Shown: positions 1-14,560, numbered from the stretch's first letter. The stretch: DNA of 64,000 nt from Eriocheir sinensis (GCF_024679095.1 NC_066518.1:3028949-3092948), one strand, 5' to 3'. Numbers and translations are program-made. Notes: a model not told the origin generated them from the sequence alone.

Positions 1-403
1 GGATCAGCGAAAGTTTCTTAGGGGGATGAAAGAATTGAGGCTAGGAAGAGAAAAGGAGGGCAGAGTGGAATGGGAGAAGGTATGATGTGGCTGTTTCCTT
101 AAAGCATCATGATCAGCAAAATGTTTATGTCACGCAAGTTTGTTAGAGAGGAGAAGGGGGATTGAGGTTGTTCGGACTCGCTTCTTCACCCTTAAGAATC
201 AGTATCAACAGTGAACTCTTTGGCTGGCGGTGGGTGGTGGGCGGCACGTGGGAGATCTGTCCGAAGCAAGTTATTGGACGGAGGTGACGGACAGGTAAAC
301 TTTGGGAGTGACGTTGTTTACTGAGGCTCGTACTGAAGTTTATTTTACCTGTGGATCTGTGTTCCTTTCCTGTTTCCTGTCCTGTTTCCGTCAATGTCTT
401 TTA
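1..403. other. Single-copy-looking sequence, no gene seen
   Basis: Mixed-composition DNA with a purine-rich start. Frames of about 80 codons exist on both strands but overlap each other and show no recognisable domain. I see no promoter, RNA gene or repeat match to the rest of the window. Confidence 0.5.
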
Positions 404-404
404 T

Positions 405-458
<54 letters not shown>
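404..458. repeat. (TG)n microsatellite
   Basis: About 27 uninterrupted TG units, directly readable. It ends at a TTCACC flank that I do not find beside other TG tracts. Confidence 0.95.
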
Positions 459-460
<2 letters not shown>

Positions 461-598
461 CACCGTCAAGATCTTTGTGTGAGAGGTATCTTCTTTTCAT
501 TACAATTTTCTCATAATCCGAGAGGTCACGGTCACGCTCGTTAGTGGTACAGGTAAAGGTGTGTTGTTTTGTGTCTCGCTTGAGGAAACTGTCGACGT

Positions 599-1045
599 CT
601 GCCTCTTATTCTTTCATTCCCTTCTTTGGCCGACGATCAGGCAGGCGCTTCAACTCCACCTGTCTTTCCACTCCTTTCCCTGACTCCACAACTACATCAG
701 GTATCTAACTCTTCCATCACAAGCCTACCCCATCCTACCACTTTTCCCGTTTTCTTTCTTTTATTTCCCATGGAGTTTGCCTCTTATTCTTTCCTTCCCT
801 TCTTTGTCGATGTAGCTTTCAAGTCCACCCGTCTCTCCTTTTCTCCTCTCTCCCTGACTCCACTCCACAACCACATCACGTGTTTAATTCCTCCACAACA
901 AGCCTACCTACATCCTACCTCTATTCAGTCCACCCCGTCTCTCCTCACTTCTCTCCCTGACTCCACTCCGCAACCACATCACGTGCCTAATTCCTCCACT
1001 ACAAGCTTACCTACATCCTACCTCTCTTCCCTTTCTTTCCCCCAT
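599..1045. repeat. Degenerate pyrimidine-rich tandem repeat, about 3 copies
   Basis: The core CCCTGACTCCAC...CAACCACATCACGTG...CCTACATCCTACC recurs near 678, 852 and 955, so spacing is about 174 and then 103 bp. Two longer copies also share a GCCTCTTATTCTTTC start at 599 and 778. A 144-codon open frame crosses the block but has no ATG start and only reflects the stop-poor CT composition. Confidence 0.75.
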
Positions 1046-1431
<386 letters not shown>

Positions 1432-1792
1432 ACTGACTGACACAGATAGATGAACAGACAGATTGGCAGACAGGCAGGGCCAGTCAAATGGACAGACATT
1501 CAAACATACAGGAAACAGATATCTGTGAAATATGAAAGATAACAGAACAATTGATGCCGTAAAAATCCTAAAATAGAAACAAATTCAGGTTGCACCAAAA
1601 TTTTATTCACCAAAGTAAATGTGCGAAAATACAATAAAGGTCCTTCCTTCAGCAGCTTTTCGCAACACGACTGTAAAATTAAAACAAACAAACAAACAAG
1701 CAAGCAAACAAACTCGACCGCCGTCTCCTCCACATTATAACATTCGCTAAGGAAGAGATGCTGCGTCTTGATGACCGTTTGATATCCTTTTA

Positions 1793-1794
<2 letters not shown>

Positions 1795-1834
<40 letters not shown>

Positions 1835-1881
1835 TGGACTGCTTCGAAAAACAAAATCATTTCTCCATTACATGATCCTTC

Positions 1882-1943
<62 letters not shown>
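1795..1943. repeat. (CT)n and (GA)n tracts 60 bp apart, inverted composition
   Basis: A (CT)n tract at 1795-1828 and a (GA)n tract at 1888-1943 flank about 60 bp of AT-rich unique sequence. The two complementary tracts could pair as a hairpin. Confidence 0.9.
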
Positions 1944-1947
<4 letters not shown>

Positions 1948-2345
1948 TCAAGGTCCCATGTGTCCAAGGCCTCACGTGACGAGTGGGCAGGACGTGGCCA
2001 GGAGTTGTTTTTCTCCCGGCCAGTCCATCAGTCAGTGTTCGGAGCCTGTCGCTGGTCTTCTACACGTTTGTTTTCTACGGGTTTCTTTGGGGAGTCGTTA
2101 CGCTGGTTTCACACTCCCGGTTACCAATTGAGATTCTCCACTGACCTTGTTCTCTGTGGCTCCAAACTTTATTATTCATGTTTTGACTTGTTTTCTCGGG
2201 TACCAGACTCGAATTGTGTTTTTGAGCACGAGATACAAGCACAGTGGAAGGTTTCTGGCCAGATGGAAGTAATGAAGTTAGGGAATTCAACTGTATGCTT
2301 TTTGAGAGTCCGTGATAAAAAGTTCCTTAATATTTAATATTTATT
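1944..2345. other. Unique sequence with one 125-codon frame, no gene supported
   Basis: An open frame runs from 1960 to 2337, but it begins at GTG. The translation has no recognised domain, signal peptide or conserved motif, and codon choice looks unbiased. A chance frame is the simplest reading. Confidence 0.35.
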
Positions 2346-2353
2346 TAATTTAC

Positions 2354-2440
2354 CCCCCCCCCCCCCCCACACACACACACGCACACGAACCCCCCCCCCC
2401 CCCACACCCACACGCACACCCACACACTCACATACACACC
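2354..2440. repeat. C-rich and (CA)-rich imperfect tract
   Basis: Two poly-C runs of 16 and 14 bases alternate with imperfect CA repeats. The tract lies immediately 5' of the SINE at 2450. Confidence 0.9.
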
Positions 2441-2449
2441 GTTACGTCA

Positions 2450-2695
2450 TTTCGATAGCTCAGTGGATTAAGGCTCTCCCCTGTCAGGCCCCGGCCTGGG
2501 GGCTTAGGTTCGAGCCCCACTCAGTCGAGATTTTTCGCTGACAAAGGGCGGTTACTGTCCCCCTTGAGTAATGGGGGACGGGGATGGTGTGTGAAGGTTT
2601 TGGCAGTACCCAGAGATCGACCATAATGAGTTTGCTCTAATCGGGAGGGTACTTGGTGGCGGTGACGAGTCCAGCTAATGATCAGGCCATGATGA

Positions 2696-2737
<42 letters not shown>
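2450..2737 (+). mobile_element. tRNA-derived SINE with (CA)n tail
   Basis: A pol III A box TAGCTCAGTGG lies at 2456-2466 and a B box GGTTCGAGCCC at 2507-2517, with normal tRNA spacing. A body of about 190 bp follows, ending in GATGAATTAC and then (AC)n at 2699-2737. The body is clearly homologous, with many substitutions, to the reverse complement of 53861-54104; both share GTTACTGTCCCCC, GGCAGTACCCAGAGAT and the terminal AATTAC-(AC)n. The tRNA arms no longer fold well, so this is a retroposon and not a working tRNA gene. Confidence 0.85.
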
Positions 2738-2741
<4 letters not shown>

Positions 2742-3060
2742 AAGGTTCATAATGAATGTCCCCGTATGAATGTCGCCGTATTATCAAAGGCAACGTACAT
2801 ACTTTTATTTATTATGAAATGCAGCTTACTGTTTCAAAGCTTATCAGTTTGTATTAGATTGTTATCTCGGATGTTTTCAGCGCGTGATATTTCATGTGTG
2901 TGGGAGAGGTCATGTGAAGATAATAATGATTTGTATTTGTCCTTGTAATTCGTTTGAATGGCCCCAGCACTTAATGAAAACTGCGTAGCCCTTGCGGTAT
3001 CTACTGATTATATGAAAATTTAGTTGAATAAATAACATAATACGTATTTTTGAGGCTATA
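2738..3060. other. AT-rich unique sequence, no gene seen
   Basis: AT-rich DNA without an extended frame or a match to other parts of the window. Confidence 0.45.
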
Positions 3061-3064
3061 TACC

Positions 3065-3204
3065 CACTCTGTCTGTCTCTGTCTCTGTCTCAGTCTCTCT
3101 ATCTGTCTGTCTGTCTCTGTCTGTCTGTATGTCTGTCTCTGTCTGTCTGTATTTCTGTCTCTGTTTTTCTGTCTTTTACTGTTTGTCTGTCTGTCTGTCT
3201 GTCT

Positions 3205-3271
<67 letters not shown>

Positions 3272-3333
3272 GGTATCTTATCTCTATATTTTATCTGTGT
3301 TTCATATCTATTATGTCCTAATTAATATATTAA
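3065..3333. repeat. (TGTC)n/(TC)n/(CA)n compound repeat plus a 65-bp flank shared with 5767-5850
   Basis: Imperfect TGTC/TCTG repeats lead into (TC)n at 3206-3258 and (CA)n at 3259-3270. The next 65 bp (TATCTTATCTCTATATTT... to CCTAATTAATAT) match 5792-5850 almost base for base, where they again follow (TC)n(CA)n. The microsatellite therefore belongs to a dispersed unit. Confidence 0.85.
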
Positions 3334-3830
<497 letters not shown>

Positions 3831-3843
3831 CATGTTTTTTCAT

Positions 3844-3902
3844 AATAAAGCGTCCAGCCAATTACGTCACGGGGTCGCTGGGTCTGGCGCTGTATATTGA
3901 AG

Positions 3903-3992
<90 letters not shown>

Positions 3993-4041
3993 GGGGGGAA
4001 GGGCTGGGCAAGAGAAATGAGTCTTGCACCTGTTTATTAAT

Positions 4042-4076
<35 letters not shown>

Positions 4077-4290
4077 TGTTGTGGGTGCGTGCGTGTGCGT
4101 GCGTGCGACCGTGAAAATAAGAACGATAACGAATCCAGCGAACAAACTGTAAAAAAGAAAAAATCGAAAAATCCTTCAGTTTAAAAAAAAGTATCGTTGA
4201 AATAGTGGAAAAAAAAAAACTCGCACGATAAAACTAATAAAAAAAATATCAAAACATTCCCCTTTTTCAATCTCTCTCTCTCTCTCTCTT
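3844..4290. repeat. Tandem duplication, copy 2 (about 450 bp)
   Basis: Second copy of the 3334-3830 unit in the same orientation. GA tract 3906-3988 and TG tract 4045-4071 are shorter than in copy 1. Scattered single-base differences in the A-rich part indicate a fairly recent duplication. Confidence 0.95.
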
Positions 4291-4319
4291 TTCATTATAT
4301 AGCCGTCTATTTTTTCCCT

Positions 4320-4466
4320 CTCCCTCCTGGTCCCCCTTTTTTTACCCTTTTTTTCCCCTATTTTACCCTATTTTACTCTATTTTACCCTATTTTACCCTA
4401 TTTTAACCTATTTTACCCTATTTTACTCTATTTTACCCTATTTTACCCCATTTTACCCTATTTTCG
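4320..4466. repeat. 10-bp minisatellite, TTTTACCCTA
   Basis: From about 4343 the decamer TTTTACCCTA repeats about 12 times with C/T and C/A variants (ACTCTA, AACCTA, ACCCCA). It is preceded by poly-T/C low complexity. Confidence 0.93.
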
Positions 4467-4678
4467 TTGTCTCTCCTCCCGCCTTTCTCCACATCAATTT
4501 CCCTACATATCCCCTCGCAGGGTCGGGCGCCTTCCTGATCCCAATTTGATCCTGTCCTCTTCCTCCTCGTCCCCCGTCGTATTTTATGATTTTGAAATAT
4601 GAAGGATATTTCCATTTTCAGGGTCACGTGTTCGTTTTGCTACTCACGTGCCCACCGTAATATGAAAGGTTATGACTT

Positions 4679-4682
<4 letters not shown>

Positions 4683-4730
<48 letters not shown>
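4683..4730. repeat. (CT)n microsatellite
   Basis: About 24 CT units flanked on both sides by the phrase GACTTTAATCT. Confidence 0.95.
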
Positions 4731-4733
<3 letters not shown>

Positions 4734-5011
4734 TTCCATTTTTTGACTTTAATCTTTCTTTGCGCTTCTTCCCTCGCATCATCGTCTGCCTTGATGCCCT
4801 CGATAGAATTTCCCTTAATATTCCGGTTCATTGTTAGTTCCAGGTTAATTAATGTCCATAGAATAAAGTGAAACTGTCCCTCATTTGTTGATATATTTTT
4901 CTTTCTGGCCATTTTTCCTCCCATGTGTCCTTCGCGACCTCCGTACCCAAACATCCTGACCTTTCGTTAGCAGAGCAAACCCTGTAAAACAATGCTTCTT
5001 AAACTGCGGGT
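4731..5011. other. Unique sequence, no gene seen
   Basis: Mixed composition. No conserved frame and no match to other parts of the window. Confidence 0.4.
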
Positions 5012-5152
5012 AACCTATCTTTCGGCCACCTCTTTGGATTCTTTTTAGGAGCAGTGAGTAGCGGGCTTTTTTTTTTTTTATTAATGTTTGCTTTTTGTGT
5101 GCCCTTGAACTGTCTCCTTTGCTGTAAAAAAAAAAAAAAAAAAAAAAAAAAA
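5012..5152 (+). mobile_element. Poly(A)-tailed dispersed retroposon, copy 1
   Basis: Carries the family landmarks in order: TCTTTCGGCCACCTC, GGAGCAGTGAGTAGCGGGC, a T-rich spacer, GTGCCCTTGAACTGTCTCC and a 27-base poly(A). About 13 copies lie in this window in both orientations with variable 5' ends. That is typical of retroposition, although no pol III box or coding region is visible. Confidence 0.8.
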
Positions 5153-5480
5153 CGTTCCCTAGGGTTTTTTAGTAATTTCCAGAGTGGGCGCGAGCCTTGG
5201 GGTAAAAGTTGGAACTCCTCGTAATGTCAGTACAGAGTTTCTCATCTCCCTTGTGCCATGTTTCAAGGAATTATACTGCTGGGATATGCTGACGTACCTT
5301 CCTCAATACTTCAGCCTCTGCGTGTCTTCCCTTCCGTCCTCCACGCCTCTCCGTGCTCCTCCTGGATCCGGTCGTCGTCCTGTTGAGCCACGTGACGACT
5401 CGCACACCTGCCCAGGGACGACACGTATATAGACGCACAAAAAATCTAATATTATACGTAAAACTCTAATGAATTCCAGA
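5153..5480. other. Unique sequence, no gene seen
   Basis: Moderately GC-rich around 5330-5430. An 82-codon frame at 5184-5432 and an opposing frame show no recognised domain. Confidence 0.4.
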
Positions 5481-5482
5481 GA

Positions 5483-5483
<1 letters not shown>

Positions 5484-5515
<32 letters not shown>
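5484..5515. repeat. (TG)n microsatellite
   Basis: About 16 TG units, ending in GAGGGAGAG. Confidence 0.95.
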
Positions 5516-5518
<3 letters not shown>

Positions 5519-5689
5519 GAGAGATTTTTTTGACAAGTTATATACATAATGTTCAGCTCAAATGCACATATAGGCTATTTACCCCTTTCTCTCTCATACA
5601 AACACACACGCACGCACTCATTTTAAAAATATCCATATTTTTTCTCTTGCCATGGATCGAATTTGTTGTTATATTATGCAATGGGTTCA

Positions 5690-5850
<161 letters not shown>

Positions 5851-6309
5851 ATTTTTCCACTATATGAATATTTTTGTATAAAACTCTCAACTAGGCCAAC
5901 TCGTGAGTCTCTGCCAGACACATCCAGTTGGGCAGTGAGAGCCAACTATGTTTACTAACTGCTAACGTCTTATATTTGTGCTTTATTTTTAGCATTACTG
6001 AATCTCTAACTCAGTTTATTGGTTTTCCTTTCATGTTGCTTGGTTTTCCATCACCATGAAAATGTTTGTCTAGTGAGTATAATGATAATTTTGTCTGAAA
6101 CGCTTTTTTCAAGAGGATGTATTTATAATTAGTTGTTAATTTCTGAGGGAATACATTATTTCCGTCGAGCCCTAATGCTCTCGGTTTCTCAGTAGCGTCA
6201 GTTTTGGCTTACATCGCTATCAAACTGTTATCTTTCTCTCTTTCTCGACTTTCATTTTCTTTTCTTTTTTTCCACCTCAGTATAGCGTCCCAGTACAAAC
6301 TTAATATAG
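5851..6309. other. AT-rich unique sequence, no gene seen
   Basis: AT-rich with frequent stops in all frames. No repeat match found. Confidence 0.45.
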
Positions 6310-6901
<592 letters not shown>

Positions 6902-6945
<44 letters not shown>

Positions 6946-7080
6946 CCCCCCCCCCCCGTCAGACATACACTCTATTCACCATCATGCCCATCCATTTCCT
7001 ACCCTTGCCCATATAAATTATACATCCCGTCGCACCACCATCACCACCTCCACCTCCACCATCACCACCACCACTTCCTT
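6902..7080. repeat. (TC)n, poly-C and CACCAT-rich low complexity
   Basis: (TC)n at 6902-6941, a nine-base C run at 6948-6957, then imperfect CAC/CAT triplets at 7033-7075, which translate as a His-rich stretch. Confidence 0.9.
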
Positions 7081-7237
7081 GTTCGCCGGGCTACCAAGGG
7101 CGAGACGCAACGCCCTAGCCTGTTCCCTTGTATATTATTCTTCCGTAAATCGCCTGATAACACCGTGAATGGCGCTTTGAGAGGCCTGGGAGAGAAGGAA
7201 GAGTATGGGTGAGAGGATTGAGAGGGGAGGGTGTGTG

Positions 7238-8387
<1,150 letters not shown>

Positions 8388-8509
8388 AGATAAATATATA
8401 TGGACTGACAGACATACAAAGACAGTGGCAGACATGTAAACAAACATAACCAAACAAATAGGGCGGAAAAAATGGAGCCGGCAACCTTCAATTTTACGTT
8501 AATACAGCT

Positions 8510-8740
<231 letters not shown>

Positions 8741-9535
8741 CCTCTACCTGCACGCGAACCCCGACACGTGTCCTGGGTCACCCTCCGTAAATACCTGCTG
8801 CATGCGTATCACCTGGGATAAGGCCGTTGGGGGGGGGGTATTATTATTGCTGCATGAAAGCGTATTGCGTATGTGGGACAACGCTTGAATGTACTGTTGC
8901 GTAATGTATTACGCTAACGAGTATATACATGTGGTGGAAATGTCAGCTGGGTTTGCTGTTGTGTTATTGTCGCGATGTTATGTCTTAAGAAGTTGGGTAT
9001 ACTGGCTTAGTTTACGCTTTTGAATTATATATTTTTTTTACTGTGAGGTAGGTCAAGGATAAAACAAACAAACAAACAAACAAACAAAATGGCCCTCTGC
9101 TAGGTTGGGTTTGTAATATGATTGGATTGTTTTTATTTCACGTTTTATATACCTTACATTTCTTTTACAGTATAGGAGGCAGCCCAACGGTCATAGAAAA
9201 ATAAAGGATACAGAAGAGTCCATTGTCTCTTGTATGAACGTTAAAGGCCAATGCATCGCGGTACGGAAGCATTATTTCGTGTGATGGTCGTCAAAAGAGA
9301 ATTTCAATAACACCTGGATCAGCGTGCGTCGTGTTTCCGGGTGTTCTGTGTTGCAGCTTTCCGAGAACAATCACAGCCGTTCTTTAATCACTCGTGCGCT
9401 CGGCTTTTTGATCGTTGCTGTTATGACTGCTGCGCTGATTGTTGATGCAAGGACAAATAAACCTCAAGTGCATGGCGTCAGAGCGTATATTATCTTCCGT
9501 TTTATTACAGTTTGTTTGTTTTTGCGTAGACTGTA
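8741..9535. other. Unique sequence, no gene seen
   Basis: Mixed composition with a G9 run near 8830 and (AAAC)n at 9061-9089. A 73-codon frame at 9324-9545 has a hydrophobic middle but no family match I recognise and runs into the MITE. Confidence 0.45.
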
Positions 9536-9759
9536 TGGTCGGTAATATAAGACATTTTCGCGTCTCACATCAGCTATTTCTAAAGGTCAAAGAGGGGGTG
9601 AGTCGGGTTCTGATGAGTGTTTCTTCAGGTTCACGGTACAGAGGAAGGATCACACTACCTCCAGGGTCGTAAAATTACTCCTGGAAATGCCCACAACTCC
9701 TGCGAAAGCCTTGTCAAATAGGTGTTCTTGGATGGCGAAATGTCTTATAATTCGACCCA
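9536..9759 (-). mobile_element. TA-flanked MITE, copy A (about 222 bp)
   Basis: The ends are imperfect inverted repeats: TGGTCGGTAATATAAGACA at the left, and TGGGTCGAATTATAAGACA as the reverse complement of the right end. TA dinucleotides flank both (9534-9535 and 9760-9761). The interior is homologous, in reverse orientation, to 16144-16365. No transposase frame is present, so this is non-autonomous, probably of Tc1/mariner type judging by TA. Confidence 0.82.
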
Positions 9760-9955
9760 TATATATGTTTGTTAAGCATTGCCTCTCTGTCCCTCCACTT
9801 CAATAGTCCTCCACATTATCTCTCCCTTTTTCCATTTCTCTCATTGCTTTCACCTTCATTTTCTCTCACGTCCAAATCAATGCATATCGTCGCTGCTCTT
9901 CAAATGGATAGACCAGAAAAGGGAGCGATAGTTTTTGAACCCAGTGAACATGGGA

Positions 9956-10320
9956 GGTAAAGGGAGCATGATCGATAACCATTCCACGTTCGCTGTTAGA
10001 ATGAAACACAGAAAAAGGAGGAAAAACTTAAACCACCGGCATACGATTGATACTTCACGTTCGCATTTAAAACGGAAAAAAAGGAGAAAAAGATAAACCG
10101 TCGACATTGCGTATTAGTAAGTAACCTGTATTTTTCCGATATCTCTCGCGTATGAAAAGGAAAAAGGAGAATAAAAAGCAGAAACCGCCGTCCTTGCATA
10201 TTACCAACTAACCTACATTTCTGGGGTATCTCTCGCGTAACAAAGAAACTAGTAGAAATAACCTACATTTCTGGGGTATCTCTCGCGTAACCCAAGAAAG
10301 AAACTAATCAGAAATAATGG
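9956..10320. repeat. Degenerate tandem repeat, about 90 bp, ending in a recent 57-bp duplication
   Basis: The motif CATTGCGTATT...AACCTACATTTCTGG...ATCTCTCGCGTA...AGGAGAAAAAG recurs about four times with drift. The last portion (10210-10310) holds two nearly identical units beginning AACCTACATTTCTGGGG. Confidence 0.75.
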
Positions 10321-10449
10321 TCCGACGAGCAAGATACGCAAATTGCTCACATAATATATTACGCTCCAATGATCGAGAAGATAGGATTGTTTAATACCTG
10401 TGGAGTCATCAGAAAAGACGGATGGAAATATTAATACTATGGAGAAGGA

Positions 10450-10700
10450 GTGAGAGGAGGAGGAGGAGGAGGAGGAGGCGGAGGATAATCATAATAATAA
10501 TAATAGTAATAACAAATAATAAGATAAAAATAGGAAGAAGAGGAAAAAGATGAAAATAGGAAGAAGAAAAAGAAGAAGAAGAAAAAGAAGATAAAAAGCA
10601 GCAGCAGCATCACAACAAGAAGAAGAAGAAAAAGAAGAAGAAGAAGAAGAAGAAGAAGAAGAAGAAGAAGAAGAAAAGAAGAAGAAAAAGACGAGAAAGA
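10450..10700. repeat. (GGA)n/(GAA)n purine trinucleotide tract
   Basis: A GGA run (10455-10483) and an AAT run lead into imperfect GAA/AAG repeats from about 10540 to 10700. Confidence 0.93.
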
Positions 10701-11527
<827 letters not shown>

Positions 11528-11587
11528 CTAAGAATATATAGATAATAGAAATGGAGGGACGGAGGGGTGGGGTGATAACTATCTTTA

Positions 11588-11790
11588 AATACACAACAAA
11601 CAAACAAACAAACAAAACATTAAGCAAAAACAACAAATAAAATGAGTAACAACGGTCAAAGGTGGGTATAGGTAGCGAATTACTGGGTGGGTGGGTCGTG
11701 GTGGATGTAAATATGGGCATTGGGTGTATGTACGGGTGGATGGGTGTGGGTATGGGTGTAGTGGGCGGTGGTGGGTGGCAGCGTCCCGTT
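11588..11790. repeat. (AAAC)n and GGGT-rich low complexity
   Basis: A short (AAAC)n at 11595-11617 is followed by a GTGGGT/ATGGGT-rich segment at 11680-11780 with many closely spaced G-triplets. Confidence 0.75.
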
Positions 11791-12060
11791 CCCAGCACAG
11801 CCTTCACAGCGGCGCCTTCACAGCCTTCACCACAGCCTTAGGTGGCGCCACTGGCCTGAATCACGCGTCTGCTCTCAAGTGGCCCCGTCGCCGCAGAGAG
11901 AGGGAGAGGGAGAGGGAGAGGAGGTGGTTACTTGTGGGTCCTCAATCTGTGCTTCTGTTACCTGTCTCTGTTTTTCTGTCTGTGGGCGTGGCGCTGCTGT
12001 GTGACCGTTTGTCTGTGTCTTCGTCTGTCGCACTAATGTTTTTTTGCTAATCTCTGTTTT
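11791..12060. other. GC-rich then mixed unique sequence, no gene seen
   Basis: CACAGCCTTCAC is repeated three times near 11796-11836. The rest is unique and carries only chance-length frames. Confidence 0.4.
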
Positions 12061-12168
12061 CCTTCCTTCTTTCCTTCCTTCCTCCCTTCCTTCCCTTTAT
12101 CTTTCCCTCTTTTTCATTTTCTCCTTCTTTCTTTCTCTTCCTCTCATTCTTTCCTTGTTTCCTTTCTT

Positions 12169-12220
<52 letters not shown>
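12060..12220. repeat. (CCTT)n-like and (CT)n tract
   Basis: Imperfect CCTT/CTTT repeats pass into perfect (CT)n at 12173-12219. An oppositely biased GAGAGGG stretch lies at 12295-12345. Confidence 0.9.
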
Positions 12221-12223
<3 letters not shown>

Positions 12224-12569
12224 CACCGGTTATATATACCAGACCAATGATTGAGGTGTGAAGGGTAACCGCTGATATGTGTCAAGGTATAAAAGGGAGA
12301 GGGAGAGAGAGAGGGGGAGGGAGAAAGAGGGAGAGTGAGAGTGTGAGAGGTGAGTTACCTTTTCGCTCTCACCCTACGGAAGGCCACTGGCAGACAAGGT
12401 GGTGAGAGTAGGGTCGAGAAGAAGAAGAGGAGGTAAAAAAAAAAGCGTGTCACTCCCTACTGGTGCTATGGTAGTGTGGTGAGGGGACCGCGTGATGGGA
12501 GGCTGGCAACAGTGGTGGTGGTGGTGGAGGTGGTGGTGATGTATATGTGTTTGGTGTTGCGTGGTGAAG

Positions 12570-12925
12570 GGAGTTTCATTTTGTTTTGTTTTTTGTGTTT
12601 CTTTTCAGTTTTTCATTCTACTCTTTTTTTTTTTTCCTTAGCGTGTTTTTTCTCAACTTTTTGTTTTATGGTTTTATTTTTGTGGTTTTGTTTTCTACTT
12701 CCTTCTGTTCTAGTTTTTCTTTCTTTTTGTTTTCTCCTATCTTTCTTCTTCTTCTTCTTCCCCTTCTTCTTTTTCTTTCTCTCTTTCTTTCTTTCTTTCC
12801 CTCTTTCTTTCGCTCTTTCTTTCTTTCTTTCTTTCTTTCTCTCTCTTTCTTTCTGTCTTTCTTTCTTTCTTTCTTTTTCTTTCTTTTTCCTTTCTTTCTT
12901 CCGTTCTTCCTTTCTTTCTTTCTTT
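12570..12925. repeat. (CTTT)n-rich pyrimidine tract
   Basis: T-rich DNA becomes imperfect then near-perfect CTTT tetranucleotides at about 12775-12925. It yields long hydrophobic translations (Phe/Leu/Ser) that are compositional artefacts. Confidence 0.92.
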
Positions 12926-13920
12926 AACGGCGAGGAGAGATCATGTCACTTATATAGCCTTGTCCTTAGCTAGTGGTTAGGCAGCAACGTAGTGAAAAAG
13001 CGGAGAAAAGTGATGATGTCGATGATGTCGCCTAAATTCTGTTCCATGGCTACAGTGTTACAGTGTTAGGCAGCAAAGTAGCGAAGAAGAACGGAGTAGA
13101 GATGATATCGCCTTTATCATTGTCCGTAACTACATATGCTTCACCCCAGCCGTGTAGCCAGGGCGTACTCTGTGCCTCTTCACCTGCATGTGGGTCTCAA
13201 GGATGTTTTGGGTCATGCAAATTGTACGAACAGGCAAGTCGCGTTGATTTGCTTTGGCGCGGCGGCGAGGATCTGCTCAGTGTTGGCTGCATGGAAAGTT
13301 TTGCTCGCGCGGCCACGTGTGTTGTTCCTGCGAGTCCAGACTTTCCACTGCTTTCTTTGTTTTCGTGGGTGTGCAAAAGCGTGTCTTGTCTCTCCGGGAA
13401 TGTTGTTATGTGGTCTGCTTTTTGTATGTCTTTCATCTCAGACATACCGCGTACATGCTGCTCAAAACACAAACGATATCCTGCTGAGTGGTGTGCTATT
13501 TATAAGTATTTATTAAGAAAAGGTGAGGTAAAGTTTGGGGCATACGTTGTAGATTCCCCTTAAATATCTTTCGTCATAATCATCTTTCCGCCGGGTACTC
13601 TATATATACAAGTCTTACGATAACCTTTGACGAGGAAATGCCCGGTTATAGTTAGAGGTTCATTGTTCCTCTTCGTCTAGACACGGCCAGACAAACGTGC
13701 CCTCATCTCCTTCCTCCTTTACCGGCCTATCTTTTCTGACCTCTTTTCCCTGTCATTCACCCCTTAACATCTCTAGGGCTTCCTGGGGATATGGTTCCCA
13801 GGAAATGCTATTGGCTATTAATACGGAAATGCCTCCCCGCCTTGCACACACCGATAAGGTTTCTAAGAGCCAGGTAAAAATGGCCATAACAACAGTTGCC
13901 TCCATCTCCACGTGGTGAAG
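12926..13920 (+). other. Unique block with an uncertain 166-codon frame (13063-13563)
   Basis: This is one of the longest stretches free of simple repeats. The frame at 13063-13563 opens at TTG, and two other plus frames are also open for 75-125 codons, as expected for about 50% GC DNA. The translation is Cys- and Ser-rich without a domain I know. GTGATGATGTCG is repeated at 13010-13030. I do not call a gene. Confidence 0.2.
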
Positions 13921-14130
13921 AATGGAGGAAAAGAGGGAGGGAAGAAGGTAAGAGGGCAGGCTAGAGGGAGAGAGAGGCATAGGGAAGGAGGAGGTAAGGA
14001 AAGGAGGAGGATAGGAGGAGGGAGGGATGGATGATGGTGAGAGAAGCAACGAAGAGGAAGAGGGCGGTAAGGAGAGGTAACAAGGGAAGGAGAGGTGGAG
14101 GGACGGAGGAAAGGGGAAGGGAGGAGGGTG
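13920..14130. repeat. Purine-rich GGA/GGAAGG low complexity
   Basis: Irregular GAGG/GGAAGG runs on the plus strand with no fixed period. Confidence 0.8.
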
Positions 14131-14394
14131 CCCCAACTGATCCACTTATACCAGCTGACCCTTCCTCCCAGCGAGTAAAAAAAGGGCGATGAGAGAGTCT
14201 CACTTGAGTTATTTCTGTCGGGCCGCGAGTCAAAATATCGTAAATCTTGAGCTCCGCGGAAAGGTAACAGGAGCGAGGCGTGAAGCTCCCTAAAGTACTG
14301 TATATACACGCTAAAAACACAACGTCTAACTCCTGCTCGTCCCCAACCAAGGTGTAGCTAGCGACTCTGAGGCCCTTATCCAACCTTACGGGGC

Positions 14395-14560
14395 TCACAC
14401 ACCCACATTTGATATAGCCTTCGTAGAGCTTGTGGGTATTTCGGACTATTTCTTTCCATGGGTAGTTTTATGATCCTGTTGGTAGTTTGACAAGGCTTCT
14501 GTACCATGAATGTGAAAAAATACTAATGAGAAACCGATTACTCTCCTTCATGGGCTTTTC
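14395..14560 (+). mobile_element. MITE copy B, partial
   Basis: CCTTCGTAGAGCTTGTGGG, TAGTTTTATGATCCTG, GGTAGTTTGACAAGGCTTC and TGTACCATGAA match the interior of the MITE at 16144-16365. The left terminal repeat is not evident. The right side runs straight into a poly(A)-tailed retroposon at 14562. Confidence 0.7.

Noticed and set aside
2450..2530. A functional tRNA gene
   Set aside because: A and B boxes are good, but the acceptor and anticodon arms do not pair, and the sequence continues into a SINE body with a related copy at 53.9 kb.
13063..13563. A 166-codon Cys/Ser-rich protein
   Set aside because: It starts at a non-ATG codon, overlaps other open frames of similar quality, shows no recognised domain and has no splice or polyadenylation context that I can support.
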